DNA from: Eubacteriales bacterium
GTDB lineage: Bacteria > Bacillota > Clostridia > Lachnospirales > Lachnospiraceae
Direction: 5' to 3'
DNA length: 34,096 nt
Assembly (NCBI GenBank): GCA_030536855.1
Contig: JAUNPK010000026.1
Span: 1 to 34,096 of the forward strand
Shown here: piece by piece, positions 7,783 to 18,000 of the stretch
Position numbering within the stretch: position 1 is the first letter of the stretch
How the letters are laid out: the number at the start of each line of letters is the position of its first letter
The notes under the pieces: model-generated
The model's database searches: none
What the model was told of the DNA's origin: nothing
What the model saw: the letters and a program-made list of their open reading frames with translations, nothing else
Program-made: the position numbers and the translations under genes

Positions 7783-10200
7783 TTAGCTTCTAAGCTCAAT
7801 TCCGGCTTTATTCTTGAGATTCTCTAAGATTGCTGAAACAAAACCTTCCATTGTCTTAGCATTAAGTTCTTCATCTTTAGGTGTGAATACAACCTTAAAT
7901 GCCATACTCTTCTTATCTTGTGAAAGCTGTGCTCCTTCATAGACATCAAAGAGCTTCACATCCGTTACATATTCACAGGCCTCTTTAATTCCATTCTCAA
8001 TGGTTTCACAGGTAATATCCTTATCCACAACGAAAGCAAAATCTCTCTTCTCAACGTCATATTTTGGAAGAGGTGTGTATACTCTCGCCTTACCATACCA
8101 TGCTGAAAGCTCCTTCATATCGATTTCACACACAAATGCAGGCACTCTCATATCAAGTTCATCTGCAATTTCATAACGAAGCTTTCCTAAGTAACCAACC
8201 TTAACACCATCACAGAATATATCTGCTGTCTGATATGGGTGAAGGAATGTCTTCTCTGAAGGTGTATACGTAAATTTAACATCAAGTGCGTCAGCAACTG
8301 TCTCAGCCATGCCCTTAAGGGTAAAGAAATTCTCATTCTCACCAAATATACCTATACAGAGAGTTTCTCTCTCATCCGGATATTCTGTAAGAGGAAGCTC
8401 CTTAGCAATAAATTTATTGCCCAATTCAAAAATTCTTCCCTCTAAAATTGCCTTCTTCTGGTTTCTTGCAATTGCGTAAAGCATCTGTGGAACAAGAGTA
8501 GTTCTCATCAGCGACAAATCTACGTTAATCGGATTAATAAGTGAAATAGCATATCTTTCAGGCGCATCCTCAGGTAACTTTAAAAGATCCAAGTCAGATG
8601 GTGAGAAGAATGAATAATGAATTCCCTCATATGCTCCCTGTCCGCAAAGAGCTTTCTTAATCTTTAACTCAGTCTTCTGACGAAGGTTCATACCGCCTGC
8701 TGTAACCTGTGCTGTCGGCATAAATGTCGGCGTTACATGGTCATAACCATACATACGTATAACTTCTTCGGCTATATCCTGATAGCTCTCCATATCCTCA
8801 CGATATGCAGGCACCATAATTGTAAGCTCATCCCCTTCAATTACAGGCTGGAAATTAAGTGCAGCAAGAATTCTTATAATATCCTCGTCAGGAACCCTGA
8901 TACCAAGTACACTGTTAATCTGAGACACCTTAGCTGTCATCTTAACCGGTTCAAGTGAGTTTCCTGCCGTATCAGATACGTGTGTCTTAGAAACCTTTCC
9001 GGCATTAAGCTCCTCAACAAGATGAAGTGCTCTCTTAAGACCCATTTCAGTATTATACTCATATACACCCTTAGAGTACATTGCACTTGAGTCAGATGAC
9101 TGTCCAAGCGCTCTTGAGCTCTTACGGATGTTATCTCTCGCAAATTTTGCAGATTCAAAAAGGACCTCTGTTGTATCGTCCTTAATCTCAGAATTAAGTC
9201 CACCCATAATACCTGCAAGAGCAACCGGCTTAACACCGTCACAGATTAAAAGATTGGTATCTTTAAGTTCAAATTCCTTCTCATCAAGAGTTACAATCTT
9301 CTCTCCCTTCTTAGCAAGTCTTACATTGATTTCGTTACCCTCAAGATACTTATAATCAAATGCATGCATAGGCTGTCCTATCTCTGTGAGGACATAATTA
9401 GTAATATCAACGATATTGCTGATTGAGTTTATACCAACCAAAGCAAGTCTTCTTCTCATCCATGCAGGCGACTGTTCAATCTTTACATCTGTAACATAGT
9501 GAGCTGTATATCTCGGACAGATGTCCTTAGCCTCAACATTAACCTTAAAATCAATTGACTTATCTGACTCTGTGTAAGTAAGAGATGGTTCTTTACACTC
9601 TTTGCCAAGAACAGCTGCAACCTCTCTTGCAATACCAAGAATACTCTGACAGTCCGGTCTGTTAGCTGTGATTGCAATATCAAAAATCCAGTCATCCATT
9701 CCAAGGATTGGCTTAACGTCCGCACCTGCCTCAGCATCATCAGGAAGCTCCAACAAACCGTTGTAGCCTGCGCCCGGATACAGGTCCTCAGAAAGGCCGA
9801 GCTCCGTACCTGAACAGAGCATACCAAATGAATCATATCCTCTGAGTTTTCCCTGTTTAATCTCCATCACACCCTCAACAGTCACATGGTCTTTAGCAGT
9901 TGCATAAACTGTTGCTCCTATAAGGGCAAGCGGAAACTTCTTACCGACACGTACATTATCTGCTCCGCAGCAAATCTGGAATGTTCCGCAAGATCCGGCA
10001 TTTACCTTACATAAGTGAAGATGAGTATCCGGAATATCCTCACACTCTTCCACTAAACCAACAACAACATTGCTGATATCTTTACCAACCTCTGTCAACT
10101 CCTCAACCTCAAAACCGCATGAGAACAGCTTCTCCTCAAGTTCCTTTGGAGTTACATCTATATCTACATATTCCTTAAGCCAACTAAGTGGTGCTAACAT
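7783..10200 (-). CDS. pheT: Phenylalanyl-tRNA synthetase beta subunit
   Basis: Beta chain of the heterotetrameric class II PheRS. The 805-residue protein has the expected order: N-terminal SWLKEYVDI segment and tRNA-binding OB domain (about 40-150), B3/B4 editing region (about 200-390), B5 domain (about 400-480, with [23 protein letters not shown]), catalytic-like domain, and the C-terminal FDX-ACB domain starting around [26 protein letters not shown] lies 6-7 nt before the ATG. It follows pheS with a 20-nt gap and precedes queA with 14 nt, a common compact arrangement. Length and domains are complete, with no frameshift. Confidence 0.97.
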   Translation of the reverse strand: MLAPLSWLKEYVDIDVTPKELEEKLFSCGFEVEELTEVGKDISNVVVGLVEECEDIPDTHLHLCKVNAGSCGTFQICCGADNVRVGKKFPLALIGATVYATAKDHVTVEGVMEIKQGKLRGYDSFGMLCSGTELGLSEDLYPGAGYNGLLELPDDAEAGADVKPILGMDDWIFDIAITANRPDCQSILGIAREVAAVLGKECKEPSLTYTESDKSIDFKVNVEAKDICPRYTAHYVTDVKIEQSPAWMRRRLALVGINSISNIVDITNYVLTEIGQPMHAFDYKYLEGNEINVRLAKKGEKIVTLDEKEFELKDTNLLICDGVKPVALAGIMGGLNSEIKDDTTEVLFESAKFARDNIRKSSRALGQSSDSSAMYSKGVYEYNTEMGLKRALHLVEELNAGKVSKTHVSDTAGNSLEPVKMTAKVSQINSVLGIRVPDEDIIRILAALNFQPVIEGDELTIMVPAYREDMESYQDIAEEVIRMYGYDHVTPTFMPTAQVTAGGMNLRQKTELKIKKALCGQGAYEGIHYSFFSPSDLDLLKLPEDAPERYAISLINPINVDLSLMRTTLVPQMLYAIARNQKKAILEGRIFELGNKFIAKELPLTEYPDERETLCIGIFGENENFFTLKGMAETVADALDVKFTYTPSEKTFLHPYQTADIFCDGVKVGYLGKLRYEIADELDMRVPAFVCEIDMKELSAWYGKARVYTPLPKYDVEKRDFAFVVDKDITCETIENGIKEACEYVTDVKLFDVYEGAQLSQDKKSMAFKVVFTPKDEELNAKTMEGFVSAILENLKNKAGIELRS

Positions 10201-10220
10201 ATTATTATCCCTCCTGATTC

Positions 10221-11246
10221 CTAGTTATCATCTATCTGATCTAACACTCTAAGATCTGATTCAAATAACAGCTTGATGTTATTAATACCGTACTTAAGCA
10301 TTGCAATACGCTCAATACCTATACCAAATGCAAAACCACTGTAAACTTCTGTATCAATATTACATCCCTCAAGGACCTTTTTATTAACAACACCCGCACC
10401 GAGTACTTCAATCCATCCGGTACCCTTACACAGCTTACATCCCTTGCCGCCACACTGGAAACAGCTTACATCAACTTCAACAGATGGTTCTGTAAATGGA
10501 AAGTATGACGGACGAAGTCTTGTTGTAACCTCTTCAGAGAAAATCTTCTTAACAAATACATCAAGCATACCCTTAAGGTCACAAAGTGTAATACCCTTGT
10601 CCACTACAAGACCTTCCATCTGACTAAACATTGGTGAATGAGTAGCATCATCATCTGAACGGAATACCTTACCCGGAGAGATAACCTTAATTGGGAGCTT
10701 ACCTGTTTCCATTACATGAATCTGACCTGCAGATGTCTGTGTACGAAGAAGAAATTCCGGTGAAAGATAGAATGTATCCTGCATATCTCTTGCCGGATGA
10801 TCCTGAGGTGTATTAAGTGCCGTGAAATTATAATGGTCAGTCTCAATCTCTGTTCCTTCATAAATTTCAAATCCCATAGAGCCAAATATATCTATAAGTT
10901 CATTCTTTATCTGAGTGATAGGATGAAGATTTCCTCTGGCTGCCTTTTTTGCGGGCATTGTAACATCAATCTTCTCAGCCTTATATCTTCTTCTTAACTT
11001 CTCAGCCTCAAACATTGCTATTCTTTCTGCAAGAAGGCTTTCTATAGCTTCTCTTGTCTCATTAACAATCTGTCCAACCTTAGGTCTGTCTTCAGGAGCT
11101 ACGTCCTTCATTCCTTTGAGTACCTCTGTAAGTTCACCCTTCTTTCCAAGAAAAGCTACTCTGATATCATTTAATTTTTCCAGAGAATCAGTTTCCTTAA
11201 TCTGAGACAATGCACTATTTTTGATTGCTTCAAGTTTCTCTTTCAT
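10221..11246 (-). CDS. pheS: Phenylalanyl-tRNA synthetase alpha subunit
   Basis: Catalytic alpha chain of PheRS, 341 residues. After an N-terminal coiled-coil arm (about 1-85, [22 protein letters not shown]) the class II core shows [12 protein letters not shown] (motif 2 region), [25 protein letters not shown], and motif 3 as [18 protein letters not shown] cysteine cluster [14 protein letters not shown] sits before the GWIEVLGAG block; this insertion is known in clostridial PheS. The start at 11246 is chosen because GGAGG lies 5 nt upstream; the reading frame is open seven more codons to 11267 but those include the Shine-Dalgarno. It is preceded by a candidate promoter and a short structured leader instead of a T-box. 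Confidence 0.96.
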   Translation of the reverse strand: MKEKLEAIKNSALSQIKETDSLEKLNDIRVAFLGKKGELTEVLKGMKDVAPEDRPKVGQIVNETREAIESLLAERIAMFEAEKLRRRYKAEKIDVTMPAKKAARGNLHPITQIKNELIDIFGSMGFEIYEGTEIETDHYNFTALNTPQDHPARDMQDTFYLSPEFLLRTQTSAGQIHVMETGKLPIKVISPGKVFRSDDDATHSPMFSQMEGLVVDKGITLCDLKGMLDVFVKKIFSEEVTTRLRPSYFPFTEPSVEVDVSCFQCGGKGCKLCKGTGWIEVLGAGVVNKKVLEGCNIDTEVYSGFAFGIGIERIAMLKYGINNIKLLFESDLRVLDQIDDN

Positions 11247-11280
11247 CTTATCCTCCATTCTTCTCACATTCGAGTATATT

Positions 11281-11328
11281 GAAAACTCCCTATCAGGAGT
11301 CCGACTCCTTATTTACGGCTGGAAAGCC
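11281..11328 (-). promoter_or_regulatory. Structured pheS leader, candidate attenuator
   Basis: Three short helices can form in the minus-strand leader: GGCT/AGCC (11328-11317); a 6-bp stem AGGAGT-CGG-ACTCCT (11309-11295); and ACTCC/GGAGT (11300-11285), extendable by G-U pairs and followed by TTTTC. The second and third share the ACTCC segment and so exclude each other, as in an attenuator. The U-run is short. No T-box consensus is present, and the sensed signal, if any, is unknown. Confidence 0.35.
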
Positions 11329-11335
11329 ACATTCA

Positions 11336-11363
11336 ATTGTACCATAAAAGCTGTTTTTATCAA
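11336..11363 (-). promoter_or_regulatory. Candidate sigma-A promoter of pheST
   Basis: On the minus strand TTGATA (11363-11358) and TACAAT (11341-11336) are separated by 16 nt; each matches consensus at 5 of 6 positions. It begins only 17 nt after the stop codon of the upstream membrane-protein gene. The predicted transcript has a leader of about 80 nt. Confidence 0.6.
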
Positions 11364-11379
11364 GCATTTTATTATTTAC

Positions 11380-12969
11380 TCACAATACATGCTTCTTCTC
11401 GTACATCTCGATTACCTTTAATGCTTCATTGGTATACTCAGGATTACTTTTTGTTATATTCTTTATGTTCTCCTTTGCTTCCTGTATTCTTCCCTCATTA
11501 TATTCAATCTGATTTCTCAGTTTTTGTCTTCTCACCGTGAGACTATGACGAACTTCAACCATTTCTTTTGGATTATATAAAGCTCTGGTCTGTCCTATCC
11601 ATATATGAGGGTCATATAAACCAAGTTTTTTAAGTTTTTCCTGAAGCTGCACCTCAGCACTGTTAAGACTGGATGTCATCTCAAGTAGTTTCTGCTGTTC
11701 CATCTTCATTTCCACATACATCTGGTATTTTTTTTCAAGTTCGTAGGAACTCTTTACGCCATACTTGTTATATTCGTAATCCAGTACATTTGCCGCATTT
11801 ACATATTTTATTTTCATTTTATTAAGCAGGGAGGTTGCTTTGTTAAGTTTCACTTCAGTTACGTATACTTTACGTTCCGTAGTCTTTAACATAGCCAGCA
11901 GTCCCAACGCCATAACCCCGGCAAGAATTGATACAGTTATAAACATACCAAGATAGTCATTCTCCGGTGCTGCTGCAGAAATCATTAAAAATAATACAAA
12001 TATAAATCCAAGAAATACTATTGCTGCTAATGAATATTTTCTTATCTTTAACTGTCTTCTTACTAGCTCCTTTGACTCTATTCTATGGCTCATTCTCTCC
12101 CCTTCAAGCATTCTCATGTCACGGGAAACTGCTTCATAGTATTCTTCCTGATGTCTTAGGAACTTAATTCCCTTAGGAAGTTCATCTTCGTACATTTCCA
12201 TACGTCTGTAGGTATTATTGGACAGCTTATTATCGGTAGATTTAAAAATTCTTCTGTCAACAGCAAGATTATCCACCATCTCTGCATAAGTACGAATCTG
12301 CTCTCTTATGTCATCAGGCGCTTCCTCTATAATCTGTATATCATTGAAATAATCGGACACACTCTCGTATTCCGCTTTTGCATTTTCAATATACTCCGAC
12401 GCTTCCTCCATAATATCGCACTGCTCTTTAACATATTTTTCGATATCATAAGTCTTGAATCCGTCTGTGTTAACTCTGTCCAGCTTTTTAGGTTTTCTTG
12501 TTATATCCGGAAGTACTATATTAATCTTATCTTGGTTATCATTAATTGTGTCTTTTGCTTTGGATTTCTCTGATGCCTTTTTTACTTTCCTGTTATTTTC
12601 AGGTGATTCCTGTGAATTAAATTTATCAACAGTTTTAATGAGATCCTGAGCCTGGACACTGTTAAGAAGGTGATCGTATCGTGCCTCTTCATCAGAAACC
12701 TGTTTCTGTCTCTTTTTTGTATTTTCATCCAGTCCGTTGAAATCACCTTTTTCTTCTGACTTCCCGTCAATTGCAAATCCTTCAAAAAGACTACTTATAT
12801 CAAGCTGTTCCGTTTTATCATTGCTGCTTTGTAATGTATTAGTAAATGTAATCTCATCATCAGATTCATCTGTCAATTCTATCTGTTCATCATCATAAAC
12901 AAGATCCTCCAGATTCTCCAGGTCATAGTCCTCTTCATAACCTTTCTTAAAGAATTCAAAAAGCCCCAA
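11380..12969 (-). CDS. Membrane-anchored coiled-coil protein of unknown function, TTG start
   Basis: I do not recognise the family. The 529-residue protein starts MGLFEFFKKGYEEDYDLE and has a strongly acidic, low-complexity N-terminal region (1-110), a lysine-rich linker (about 125-165), a helical domain (about 175-310), two adjacent transmembrane helices (about 313-334 and 339-361, separated by AAPENDY), and a C-terminal coiled coil (about 362-520, with KMKIKYVNAANVLDYEYNKYG and EMKMEQQKLLEM). The hairpin topology would leave both long ends in the cytoplasm. The start is a TTG at 12969, with AGGAGG at 12977-12982 seven nt upstream; an upstream in-frame TTG at 12987 precedes that site and is unlikely. 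It is the last gene of the rarA-led run, 33 nt after the TPR gene, and probably anchors the other products at the membrane (inference). Confidence 0.82.
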   Translation of the reverse strand: MGLFEFFKKGYEEDYDLENLEDLVYDDEQIELTDESDDEITFTNTLQSSNDKTEQLDISSLFEGFAIDGKSEEKGDFNGLDENTKKRQKQVSDEEARYDHLLNSVQAQDLIKTVDKFNSQESPENNRKVKKASEKSKAKDTINDNQDKINIVLPDITRKPKKLDRVNTDGFKTYDIEKYVKEQCDIMEEASEYIENAKAEYESVSDYFNDIQIIEEAPDDIREQIRTYAEMVDNLAVDRRIFKSTDNKLSNNTYRRMEMYEDELPKGIKFLRHQEEYYEAVSRDMRMLEGERMSHRIESKELVRRQLKIRKYSLAAIVFLGFIFVLFLMISAAAPENDYLGMFITVSILAGVMALGLLAMLKTTERKVYVTEVKLNKATSLLNKMKIKYVNAANVLDYEYNKYGVKSSYELEKKYQMYVEMKMEQQKLLEMTSSLNSAEVQLQEKLKKLGLYDPHIWIGQTRALYNPKEMVEVRHSLTVRRQKLRNQIEYNEGRIQEAKENIKNITKSNPEYTNEALKVIEMYEKKHVL

Positions 12970-13002
12970 AATCTCACCTCCTGACAATTAATTATTATTT
13001 TA

Positions 13003-13833
13003 CTATCTTGAACCATCTGTATATTTAAAATAACTCTTTTTCCATCTCTCGATAACTTCTTCAATCGCCTTATGATATGCGGCCACATTTCCATCAGATC
13101 TAAGCGAATCTATATCTTCAAGTTCCCTGTATTCATCCTGATATCTTGCATTATCCATAAGTGTTTCTATCTCTCTCCTGAGCACATATTCATCCTCAGA
13201 TACATCCTCGTTGACCGGACCTTCATTTCTTTCTGCAAACCAGTCTGCTGCCATATAACACTTCTTGGATTCCTCATGCTGTCCGATTTTATAAGCAGTC
13301 TTAAAACACTGTGATGCCTCTTTATATAAAAACATTCTTGCAAAGGCAACTCCCGCATTATGAAATACTCCCGCAAGGAAAATTCCCGACAGATCATTTC
13401 CCTTATACTCATCAATAATCTGCATATAACATTTAATTGCATTATAAAAACAATGATTGTACAAGTAACTGTCGCCCCTTGTTTTCAGCCTCTCATACAT
13501 ATTCTGACTGTTCAGTGTATTAAGTATTTCTCTTATCTGTTCAATTTCCGCTATGGAATAATAATCAACAGATTTGAGTATTGTTACAACAATTTCAGCT
13601 AACCCCGCATTTTTCTCACGTAAGAATTCAATTCGCTCTGCCAGCTGATTTTCCTCAACCTCATCTTTTAAAAACATAATAAGATTCTCATTTATAAAAT
13701 CGTTTCCAATAAGATATATGTTGTTGTAAATATAATAGCAAAGCTCTTCAACCGTATATATACTGATCCCTGCGTGATGAATCTTAAGTGGATGCTTAGC
13801 TTCTTTACTCCTGCACAATATCATTGAGCCCAT
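13003..13833 (-). CDS. TPR-like helical protein of unknown function
   Basis: A 276-residue soluble protein with no signal peptide. The N-terminal part (MGSMILCRSKEAKHP, then IYTVEELCYYIYNNIYLIG, residues 26-44) is a short helical domain that I recall from Lachnospiraceae hypothetical proteins. Residues about 115-205 form two or three tetratricopeptide-like repeats: GDSYLYNHCFYNAIKCYMQI and NAGVAFARMFLYKEASQCFK show the A/G-x-Y spacing of TPR helices. The C-terminus (about 210-276) is charged and helical. AGAGG lies about 7-8 nt before the ATG. It starts 12 nt after the Hsp70-like gene and ends 33 nt before the membrane-protein gene. A TPR adaptor beside an Hsp70-fold protein suggests a co-chaperone or scaffold role, but this is inference from context. 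Confidence 0.82.
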   Translation of the reverse strand: MGSMILCRSKEAKHPLKIHHAGISIYTVEELCYYIYNNIYLIGNDFINENLIMFLKDEVEENQLAERIEFLREKNAGLAEIVVTILKSVDYYSIAEIEQIREILNTLNSQNMYERLKTRGDSYLYNHCFYNAIKCYMQIIDEYKGNDLSGIFLAGVFHNAGVAFARMFLYKEASQCFKTAYKIGQHEESKKCYMAADWFAERNEGPVNEDVSEDEYVLRREIETLMDNARYQDEYRELEDIDSLRSDGNVAAYHKAIEEVIERWKKSYFKYTDGSR

Positions 13834-13845
13834 ATATAATACCTC

Positions 13846-15009
13846 TTAAACACTAAATTCCAGTTCCTTATAAATAACTTTTCCTGAACTCTTAAAGAAA
13901 TCTCCAAATCCTTTATCTTTTATTGTTATCAGACATCTGTCTTCTCCAACAAATTTTACATTCATTGATATTCTTGTTGTTTTCCCTTCCCTGTAAGGTA
14001 TCTCGCTTATGTCTATTACCTCATCAGAAAATTTTCCATCAGGTGTTACAATCTTTAAAGTTATAAATCTTACATCATCAAGTAAAAAGTCCACTGTCCT
14101 TTCAGCCATAAACCAGTTAAAACCAGGTTTTAGGATTCTAAATCTCATAAGCTGTCCCCGTTCGCTGATATCTGTCTCTATTCCTACCTTAATTCTTCCG
14201 GACACAAGCAATACACATCTGTCAAAAAGTCTTGGTCTTACCTGCTCCAATGCTGCAAAACATGCACCTCTTACAAAAAGATTCTGGCCCATAAATGCCT
14301 TTTTTCTGTTAACGATAATTTTTGTAAAATTCTCCGGCAATTTGTCCGTATTAAATCCCTTTCCTGTAAGATACACCGCAGAAGCCATATGTTTTCCAAA
14401 ATACCCTTCCGTAAAGGAACATAACTCCGAAGAAATATCTTCAAGGTTAGCTTCACCATTCAAAACATTCATAAGTTTATCCGAGGAAAAACTTTCCTGT
14501 TCCTCTATTATGTAATCCTCTCCATCCTTTTTCTTTGCAGTAAGTCGATGAATATCAATACCGTCTTTATCATAATCCATAAGGACAACACCGGCTGCAT
14601 ACAATTCCTTTCGCTGGCTGTAAGCATAATAGGCAAAGCTCTCAGTCTTACCTATTATCTGCCACCGATTACTCTTTACAGGTATCTTTCTTATAGCAGA
14701 TTTAATAATAGACAAACCGTCATAATCATTGACTTTGGTGACGATACAGACTGCATCTATGACATTACATTCCATCTGCCTGAAAGACTCACTGATACAC
14801 AGACTAATTAAAGATACAACTCCGTCTACATCTGCTTCGTGTTCACCATCTTTACCTAACAGTTCTGACAAACTTCGTTGATTATCATAAACAGGTTTAT
14901 TCGGAATCAATTCAATTGTCTTAGGTATGTCTTTATTAAAATCATAAGCACACACCTGGGTAGTATTTTCATTTAATTCAATACCTATTACAAGTCCTTT
15001 ATCACTCAT
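13846..15009 (-). CDS. Divergent Hsp70/actin-fold protein (DUF5716-like), probably degenerate ATPase
   Basis: The 387-residue product resembles a shortened Hsp70. Recognisable counterparts are: phosphate-1 region VIGIELNENTTQV (7-19; compare IIGIDLGTTNS); connect-1 GKTESFAYYAYSQ (120-132; compare NEPTAAALAYG); phosphate-2 region VVLMDYDKDGIDIHRL (141-156; compare DLGGGTFDVSIL); adenosine region AVYLTGKGF (211-219); GACFAAL (248-254; compare GAAxxxG). Residues about 272-387 look like a substrate-domain beta sandwich, with KVGIETD and RCLITIKDKGFGDF. The glycine-rich phosphate-2 loop is not conserved, so ATP hydrolysis is doubtful. I recall such proteins as DUF5716, to be verified. The ATG at 15009 has AGGGA 9 nt upstream; the TTG at 15015 is too close to it. 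It lies 14 nt after the large scaffold gene. Confidence 0.8.
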   Translation of the reverse strand: MSDKGLVIGIELNENTTQVCAYDFNKDIPKTIELIPNKPVYDNQRSLSELLGKDGEHEADVDGVVSLISLCISESFRQMECNVIDAVCIVTKVNDYDGLSIIKSAIRKIPVKSNRWQIIGKTESFAYYAYSQRKELYAAGVVLMDYDKDGIDIHRLTAKKKDGEDYIIEEQESFSSDKLMNVLNGEANLEDISSELCSFTEGYFGKHMASAVYLTGKGFNTDKLPENFTKIIVNRKKAFMGQNLFVRGACFAALEQVRPRLFDRCVLLVSGRIKVGIETDISERGQLMRFRILKPGFNWFMAERTVDFLLDDVRFITLKIVTPDGKFSDEVIDISEIPYREGKTTRISMNVKFVGEDRCLITIKDKGFGDFFKSSGKVIYKELEFSV

Positions 15010-15023
15010 GTTCAAATATCCCT

Positions 15024-18000
15024 CTATCCCTTCATCGGTTTGAACAACTGCTTGGTTACATAGTCCTCAACTACATATCCATGCATTACTTTCTTTAATG
15101 TAACCATATCGTGCAGTTCCACACAGGCAAGACAATCATTAATAGCATCATATCTTCCCTCCGTACACTCCGAATTAAAATCATCGCATACGAGATTATA
15201 GACTTCACTTTCCGTAACATATTCATTATCATTTTCCGTAATATAATATTTAATCCTGTCGTTGTAGAACAGATTAACTCTAAAGGTAAATATTCCACAT
15301 CGGTCACATTTCATAACCTTCTCAGTATATTCCTCAGAATCTGTATCGTAGGTATAATGTATTGTCACCTTGCTATCCGGGTCTGCAAAATACTGAATCA
15401 CGGTAGTTCCCAACACGTTATAAGGAATAACAAGAACGCCCTTAAACTCTTTGTAAAATTCATATATTATGTCCTGTTTACACAGTGATGTAAATAATTT
15501 CTGAACCATGGGAAGCTTGTCCGATTTTTTCAATTCTCCGGCTTTCTTTGATAACTCCTTAAGCCATGCTACAAAGCATATCTGCGGCAATCCCATTTCC
15601 TCTTCAAATGCTTCCTCTATCACACTGAAAACAATATCATTGGCTTTTTTCTGCTTAACAAGATATAGAAAGGCATTATAAGATGCATAAGCTTTGACTA
15701 TGACATTACGCGCACCTTTCCTGTAATAATCAGTAAAAACTTCCGTAAGTCTTCCTGTATGCTTGCCCGTAAAAATCATCTGTGCAATAACTCTCTCAGA
15801 AAGAGAATCCACATTCATACCAAAGTTGATACTTGCTTTCCACACGTCATACATCTCATCATTAGTACCGTTAAAATATTTAATCATATAAGATAATACA
15901 TTTTCATTGTAAAGATGATTGCTGAATGCACATTTTGCAAGCTGGTTCTTTTCTTCACTGTAGTCATCGGAATACTCCAGCTGATGAACCAGTAGTTTAA
16001 ATACATTTGAGGGCGAAATATAAGAAAACCCATATTTTTCCATAAGTTCATAGCTATCCATATACATTCCGTAATCTATAAGGAGTTCTATAAGCTTTGA
16101 ACTTGAAGATATATCAAGATTATCTCTTAAAATCCATGTGTATTCATGCTTAAAACTATCTCCGGGATAATACTCACTGTAATAATCAATCATCCATGAG
16201 TTTAGAGTTTCTCTGTATTGTTTTGTAATTCCCTCTATTCTTCCTGCCCTCTTATACACGTTGAGGGTATTAGAATCAAATACCTTGGCTGTTCTTAAAT
16301 AATTAGCTTTATATATAAGTATAAAATCATTATTTATATTGTATTCGGCAAATTCTTTAAGTCCATCCGGCTCTCCAAAGGCTTTTTCAATCTCGTAATT
16401 TATGCTGCTTTTTCTTGTAACTCCATCTTTGCAAATAAATGTAAGGGCACAATCGGAAGTATACATCGGAATATATGTAACTTTATCAACAACATCATAT
16501 ATTTCCGGTTTTCCTTTTTCTCCATACTTTACAAGAATCTTATCAACCACATCATCAAAACACGTAACTCTGTACATAAATCTTAACTTTGACATAAACT
16601 CTGCCGTCTCGTCACGTAACAGTTCCGGTTTTAAGAACTCCCTGTAAAGCATTGCAAGATTATCATCAACATTGCCTTCCCTAAGCTGTTCATAAACATA
16701 CATTTCCATGTTCTTTTCGTATGAATTGTATACGTCACGGTATTCTTTTTTATTATGAAGAACATTGGCATAAAGAAAAGCCTTATATGCATAATCAAGC
16801 TGATTATCATAGGCAAAATACATCAACACCATTTTAGGTAGAAGAATGGTAACATCCTTCTGTATACTCGCTATATAAAATTCATACAGCTTAGTTATTC
16901 TAAGTCCACGAAGAATTCCCTTTTCATACAGCGATGCAGCAGACTGGTCTATAACACCCGCTTTAATCATACTGGAAATGCAAACTCCCAATAATTCATC
17001 TTTGTCAAATTGATTATACAAATCCTTAAGTATATCAATATACTCATAGGATATAACTTTATCATTACTGATAACTTCTCCAATCTGCATGGCGAATTTT
17101 TCGTTAATCAGCTTATGACGGCAGCCGAATTTTATTACCTGTATTTCAAATCTGTTTAGAACCCTTAACAGGTTAGGCTGGACATTATATATATTAAGGG
17201 CTTCAAGATACATAACAGGACTTGTACAGCCATCATTATATGCATCCTTAATTCTTATTATCTTAATACTTTTATTGTGATCTACTTCTGCATTGAGATA
17301 AAAAAGTATCCACAAAATCCTCCATGTGTCATAACCGTTTTCAAAGTATTTTGTGACAATTTTAATTACTTCTTCGGTGTATTGTTCATTTTTCTGTGCC
17401 AGGGTATTGACATAAAGGTAAAAGCAATATAATTCCACATTTTCTTCAATGTTCTCCATAATATTGCCTTTTATATTATCAAGAATCCACTGTCCGTCTT
17501 CATCTCTGCCTGAAATAAAGTTAATCTGAGCATGAGCAAGGTCAAAAAATGTAGACCCTGCCCCTTCTATGCCTCTGACTCTTTTTAATATCTGGTCCGA
17601 ATGTGAAATCCATGTCTCTTTCTTTGTTTTCTTCATTCTGAAATCAAGATACTCTTTAGTGAGGCTGACCACAGCATTTTTAACTTCACGTTCTATTCTT
17701 ATATCTTTCTGAGTTATTCCATCAGATAGCACGTTATCTACCACAATATCAAGATATTCTATATGATTATATGAGCTTACTGAAATTCTTCCGAAATTCT
17801 TTCCTGCATGAAGTTTTTCTGCGTCAATAATATACTCAAGTTCGTATATATCCCCTGTAAACTCATCTGAAGTTATTACTCTATTGGATATGTCTATAAA
17901 ATTTGCGTCAGTATCTACATTAAGCGAAATATAACCCCAGCCATTTTTCTCAATTACAATGGAATCTTTTTCATTGGAACCTGTTTCATCGTATACCCTT

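Noticed and set aside
8737-9836. Several open frames of 70-117 codons opposite or within pheT
   Set aside because: Shadows of the pheT frame; no ribosome sites and no protein-like composition.
11247-11379. Phenylalanine T-box or Phe-rich leader peptide before pheS
   Set aside because: No T-box consensus, and the only small frame has no Phe codon or ribosome site.
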